Made by a program: the position numbers and the translations under genes
Assembly: GCF_025961575.1 (NCBI RefSeq)
Contig: NZ_JAOQNX010000016.1
Coordinates: 46,112-110,111, forward strand
From: Rhodoblastus acidophilus
GTDB taxonomy: Bacteria > Pseudomonadota > Alphaproteobacteria > Rhizobiales > Beijerinckiaceae
DNA length: 64,000 bases
Reading direction: 5' to 3'
In this document: piece after piece, positions 60,298 through 64,000 of the stretch
How the letters are laid out: each line of letters starts with the position of its first letter
How positions within the stretch are numbered: position 1 is the first letter of the stretch
Notes under the pieces: generated by a model
Databases searched by the model: none
The model's input: the letters and a program-made list of their open reading frames with translations, nothing else
Told to the model about the DNA's origin: nothing

Positions 60298-63200
60298 ATG
60301 CCTGACCGGATGATCGGCGCGGTGGTCATCGCGCTTTATCTGCTGGGCCTGCTCGCCCTCGCGATCTACGGCGACCGCAAGAGCGCGGCGCTGTCGCGCG
60401 ATCCCTGGCGCAAAATCGTCTATGCGCTCGGCCTCGGCGTCTATTGCACCTCCTGGACCTTCTTCGGCTCGGTCGGCGTCGCCTCCTCCAACGGCCTGGA
60501 CTTCTTGCCGATCTATATCGGGCCGATGCTGATGTTCGGCTTCGGCTGGCCGCTGGTGGCGCGGGTGGCGCGCCTCGCCACGGCGCAAAACACCACCTCC
60601 ATCGCCGATTTTCTGGCGGCGCGCTATGGCAAGTCGCAGGCGGTGGCCGCGGTCACCGCCGCGATTTCCGTTCTGGGCGTCACCCCCTATATCGCCCTGC
60701 AAATCCGCGCTATCGCCACCACGCTGGCCATCGGCCTCGGCCCCTCCGAACCCTTCGCCCAGCCCTCCGCCGACATCATCGACCCGCTGTCCACCGGCGC
60801 CGTCATCCTGCTCGCTCTGTTCGCCATGGCCTTCGGCACCCGCCGGATCGCGGTGGGCGAGCGTCAGAGCGGCCTGATGCTGACCATAGCCGCGGAATCC
60901 ACGGTCAAACTGCTCGCCTTCCTCGCGGTCGGCGCCTTCGTCGTCTGGGGCATGTATGACGGCATTGGCGACCTGTTCCGCCGCGCCGGGACCGACCCGA
61001 AAATTCACGACGTGATCTCCGCGTCGCCCGATCCCTGGGTGTGGACCACGCTGACGCTGATCTCCGGCGGCGCCATGCTGTTCCTGCCGCGCCAGTTCCA
61101 TGTCGCCATTGTCGAGAACCACGACGAGGACGACATCCGCACCGCGGCCTTCGTCTTCCCGCTCTATCTCGTCGCCATCAACCTGTTCGTGGTGCCGCTC
61201 GCCATCGCCGGCCTGCTCACCTTTCCCAACGCCTTCAACCGCGACCTCTCGGTGATCGCGCTGCCGCTCTCGGCGGGCCAGGGGTTCGTCACCCTGCTCG
61301 CCATGATCGGCGGCCTCTCCGCCGCGACCGCCATGGTCGTGGTCGAATCCGTCGCGCTTTCGGTGATGGTGACCAACGATCTCGTTCTGCCCGTGATGCT
61401 GCGCCTGGCGCGCCGCCGCGCCTCGCTGAACGGCGGCGACACGGGCGCCCGGCTGCTGCTGGCGCGCCGCCTGGCGATCGTCCTGATCATGGCGATGTCC
61501 TATTTCTATTATCGCGCCGCCGGCGAGGTGCTGCTGGCTTCGCTCGGCGTGCTGTCCTTCGCCTGCGTCGCCCAGCTCGGGCCCGCCTTCGTCGGCGCGC
61601 TGTTCTGGCGGCGCGGCACGGCGCTGGGCGCCATCGCCGGACTGATCACCGGCGTGGCGATCTGGGCCTATGCGCTGCTCGCCCCCTCGCTCGACGCCGC
61701 CTTCGCCCCCACGGCGGATCTCTATCACGTGCAATTGTCGACGCTCGCCCATGGCGCGCTCTGGAGCCTCGCCGGCAATGCGCTCGCCTATGTGGTGTTT
61801 TCGCTGGTGCGCCGGCCGCATCCGATCGAACGGCTCCAGGCTGACATTTTCGTCGGCGCCACCAATGCGCCGATGGCCCAGGCGTTTCGTCTATGGCGCT
61901 CGTCCGTGCCCGCCTCCGAGGTCGAGGCCGCCGTCGCCCGCTATCTCGGCGAGGAGCGCACCCGCGAGGCTTTCGTCAGCTTTTTCGTCACGCGCGGGCA
62001 GAGCTACGATCCCGAACGCGAAGCCGACATCCACCTGCTGCGCATCGCCGAGCATTTGCTGGCCTCCGCGATCGGCGCGGCCTCGTCGCGTCTGGTCCTG
62101 TCGCTGCTGCTGCGCCGGCGCAATCTCTCCAGCGCCGCCGCCTTGCGGCTGGTCGACGAAGCCTCGGCCGCCCTGCTCAACAACCGCGACATGCTGCAAT
62201 ATGCGCTGGATTTCGCCCGCCAGGGCATTTCCGTGTTCGACGCCGATTTGCGGCTGACCTGCTGGAATCGCGAATTCCGCGAAATGTTCGAACTGTCGCC
62301 AGACCTGACCCATTTCGGCGTGGCGCTCGACGACATTTTGCGCAGCAATGCGGAACGCGGCCTGTACGGACCGGGCCCGATCGACGAGCAGGTGGCGACC
62401 CGATTGGAGCGGCTCACCGCCGCCGAGCCGTTCCGCGTCGCCCTGGCCTCGTCGGGCCGGGTGATCGAGACCCGCGGCGCGCGCATGCCCGATGGCGGCC
62501 TGGTCGTCACCTATACCGACGTCACCGCGCAGCAGGAGGCCGAACAGGCGCTGGAAGCGGCCAATGAAACGCTGGAGCGGCGCGTGCGCGAGCGCACCGA
62601 GCAGCTGCAAAAGGTCAATGACGAACTCGGCCGCGCCAAGGCCGAAGCCGAGCAGGCCAATATTTCGAAGACGCGGTTTCTGGCGGCCGCCGGCCACGAC
62701 ATCCTGCAACCGCTGAACGCGGCGCGGCTCTACGCCGCCGCCATGCAGCAGCGCGCCGAAGCCGGGGCGCCGGCGGAGGAAATGGCGGCCCTGGCGCAAA
62801 ATGTCGACGCCTCGCTGGAAGCGGTCGAGGACATTTTTTCGGCGCTGCTGGAAATGTCGCGTCTCGACGCCGGCGCGATGAAGATCGAGCCGGCCAATGT
62901 GCCGATCGAGGAGCTGTTTCGCCAGCTCAAGATCGAATTCGCCCCCCTCGCCCGCAAGAAAGGGTTGGAGCTGGTCTTCGCCCCCTGTTCGCTGGCGGTG
63001 CGCTCGGACCGGAAACTGCTGCGCCGCCTGCTGCAGAACCTCATTTCCAACGCGCTGAAATATACGAAGAAGGGCCGCGTTCTGGTGGGCGCGCGCCGGG
63101 TGCGCGGTCGCCTGCGCATCGAAGTCTGGGACACCGGCATCGGCATCCCCCCAGACAAGCAGAACGCCGTGTTCCAGGAATTCCAGCGGCTCGACGCCGG

Positions 63201-63786
63201 CGCCGGCGTGGCGCCGGGCCTTGGCCTCGGCCTGTCCATTGTCGAGCGTCTGGCGCGCGTGCTCGGCCACAAGGTTTCGCTGCGCTCGCGGCCGGGAAAA
63301 GGCTCGGTGTTTTCGGTGACCGCGATCCGCGTCCAGGCGCCGCCGCGCCCGGCGGCGGGCGCCGCCGAACCCGCCCCGACGCCGGCCGGAACCGGGCCGC
63401 TCGCGGGCATGGTGGTGGTGGCGGTCGACAATGATCCGCAGATCGTCGACGGCATGAAAACCCTGTTGTCCGGCTGGGGCTGCAAGGTGGTGGCCGCCGG
63501 CAGCCAGCGCGAAGCCATCGCGCAACTGGCGCGGCTGCGCTTCACGCCGGACGCGGTCTTCGCCGATTACCACCTCGACGAAGGCGACGGCGTCGACGCC
63601 ATTGTGGCGCTGCGCTGGAAGTTCGGCCCGCAATTGCCGGCGGCGCTGATCACCGCCGACCGCTCCGAAGACATGCGCGCGCGCGCCGACGGCAAGGACA
63701 TTGTGGTGCTCAACAAGCCGCTGAAGCCAGCGGCATTGCGCGCCCTGCTGGCGCAATGGCGCGCCCGGGCGCGCCCCGAAGGGTGA
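60298..63786 (+). CDS. Hybrid sensor histidine kinase with Na+/solute symporter (SSF/PutP) domain
   Basis: 1162 aa. Residues 1 to about 475 are a 13-helix SSF transporter domain (FLPIYIGPMLMFGFGWPLVA, AAESTVKLLAFLAVGAFVVW, LPRQFHVAIVENHDEDDI). Then PAS about 630-755, coiled coil, HisKA with His 800 (FLAAAGHDILQPLNAARLYA), HATPase (LLQNLISNALKYTKKGRVLV, DTGIGIPPDK, GLGLGLSIVERLA) and a C-terminal receiver with Asp 1090 (AVFADYHLDEGDG). All catalytic residues are intact. Senses or transports a small solute; probable partner of the LuxR-type regulator at 57.4 kb. Confidence 0.93.
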   Translation: MPDRMIGAVVIALYLLGLLALAIYGDRKSAALSRDPWRKIVYALGLGVYCTSWTFFGSVGVASSNGLDFLPIYIGPMLMFGFGWPLVARVARLATAQNTTSIADFLAARYGKSQAVAAVTAAISVLGVTPYIALQIRAIATTLAIGLGPSEPFAQPSADIIDPLSTGAVILLALFAMAFGTRRIAVGERQSGLMLTIAAESTVKLLAFLAVGAFVVWGMYDGIGDLFRRAGTDPKIHDVISASPDPWVWTTLTLISGGAMLFLPRQFHVAIVENHDEDDIRTAAFVFPLYLVAINLFVVPLAIAGLLTFPNAFNRDLSVIALPLSAGQGFVTLLAMIGGLSAATAMVVVESVALSVMVTNDLVLPVMLRLARRRASLNGGDTGARLLLARRLAIVLIMAMSYFYYRAAGEVLLASLGVLSFACVAQLGPAFVGALFWRRGTALGAIAGLITGVAIWAYALLAPSLDAAFAPTADLYHVQLSTLAHGALWSLAGNALAYVVFSLVRRPHPIERLQADIFVGATNAPMAQAFRLWRSSVPASEVEAAVARYLGEERTREAFVSFFVTRGQSYDPEREADIHLLRIAEHLLASAIGAASSRLVLSLLLRRRNLSSAAALRLVDEASAALLNNRDMLQYALDFARQGISVFDADLRLTCWNREFREMFELSPDLTHFGVALDDILRSNAERGLYGPGPIDEQVATRLERLTAAEPFRVALASSGRVIETRGARMPDGGLVVTYTDVTAQQEAEQALEAANETLERRVRERTEQLQKVNDELGRAKAEAEQANISKTRFLAAAGHDILQPLNAARLYAAAMQQRAEAGAPAEEMAALAQNVDASLEAVEDIFSALLEMSRLDAGAMKIEPANVPIEELFRQLKIEFAPLARKKGLELVFAPCSLAVRSDRKLLRRLLQNLISNALKYTKKGRVLVGARRVRGRLRIEVWDTGIGIPPDKQNAVFQEFQRLDAGAGVAPGLGLGLSIVERLARVLGHKVSLRSRPGKGSVFSVTAIRVQAPPRPAAGAAEPAPTPAGTGPLAGMVVVAVDNDPQIVDGMKTLLSGWGCKVVAAGSQREAIAQLARLRFTPDAVFADYHLDEGDGVDAIVALRWKFGPQLPAALITADRSEDMRARADGKDIVVLNKPLKPAALRALLAQWRARARPEG

Positions 63787-63840
63787 TCAACGGCCCTCAA
63801 AGCTCAGCAGGCTTATTTCTCTATATAGAACAATAGAGTA

Positions 63841-63890
63841 GCCCTCACCCTGAGGAGCCCGCGTCAGCGGGCGTCTCGAAGGGCGGGGGC
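63841..63890. repeat. Dispersed CCTCA-CCTGAGGAGCC...GGGCGTCTCGAAGG repeat
   Basis: CCCTCACCCTGAGGAGCCCG then CGTCAGCGGGCGTCTCGAAG GG, a common alphaproteobacterial intergenic element (CCTGAGGAGCCGCGCAGCGGCGTCTCGAAGG type). GCCCGC/GCGGGC forms a hairpin. One copy here. The rest of 63787-64000 shows no gene. Confidence 0.65.
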
Positions 63891-64000
63891 GGTCCACGGC
63901 TTTTCATACCAAAGGCCTTCCAGTCTGACTCGCGGCCGATTCACAAGCTGTACCTGATCTGATTCGATGGCGCGGGGAGGATTCGCGCCATGGCGGGCAT

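Noticed and set aside
60249..60305. 18-codon ORF overlapping the start of the SSF-kinase gene
   Set aside because: No ribosome site of its own; the AAGGAGG is inside it, so it is more likely chance.

Overview
The window is a GC-rich, densely coded piece of an alphaproteobacterial chromosome. The gene content points to the Hyphomicrobiales (Rhizobiales), possibly a Beijerinckiaceae/Methylocystaceae-type bacterium; that placement is inference. The signs are the C4-type 5-aminolevulinate synthase HemA, the IalB, DUF992, DUF6460 and DUF3018 families, a DnaG without zinc ligands, GlnE next to a sensor kinase, 6S RNA beside 5-formyl-THF cyclo-ligase, and several dispersed palindromic repeats typical of this order. 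No tRNA or rRNA gene, CRISPR array, prophage or complete insertion sequence was seen. Nearly everything is core metabolism or housekeeping, with one small decayed accessory patch at 34.0-35.7 kb.

Layout. 0-2 kb: glycine cleavage genes gcvT-gcvH on the minus strand behind a tandem glycine riboswitch, then an exported IalB-family protein. 2.4-10.7 kb: DUF992 protein, patatin lipoprotein, thrC, M16 peptidase, GNAT acetyltransferase and a membrane c-di-GMP protein with a degenerate GGDEF and a conserved EAL domain. 10.7-15.4 kb: AlgH/YqgE protein, DsbD-N-like protein, rsmE, gshA and two small proteins of unknown function. 15.4-25.4 kb: Kef-type antiporter, ispH, a headless CCA-enzyme-like protein, cobT, a DUF1295-like membrane protein, RHH protein, YebC, YmdB-type phosphoesterase, 5-FCL with 6S RNA, and a methyltransferase. 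25.4-34 kb: dnaG-rpoD with a clear terminator, panB, a YfhO-like membrane protein and ribA.

34-35.7 kb is the odd patch: a parS-like palindrome, AT-rich spacer, an intact MazE-type antitoxin whose toxin gene is broken and spliced to the tail of a second antitoxin, and an AT-rich membrane-anchored unknown. 35.7-43 kb: glnE, an orphan sensor kinase and a FtsK translocase lacking the membrane domain. 43-45.6 kb: a LysR regulator divergent from an MFS exporter and a GFA-family protein. 45.8-53.7 kb: cell-wall enzymes (SleB-type hydrolase, L,D-transpeptidase, lytic transglycosylase), 5'-nucleotidase, homocysteine methyltransferase, beta-CASP nuclease and LOG protein. 53.7-56.5 kb: pth, rplY, mtnP and a candidate sRNA. 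56.5-63.8 kb: small membrane and exported proteins, a LuxR-type response regulator, hemA, and a PutP-type sensor kinase with its own receiver.

Logical groupings: glycine-sensing control of one-carbon supply (gcvTH) and folate recycling (5-FCL); nitrogen control (GlnE); cell envelope remodelling (SleB, LDT, SLT); and a two-component pair (SSF-histidine kinase plus LuxR regulator) bracketing hemA. Protein names rest on motif recognition by eye; no database search was possible.
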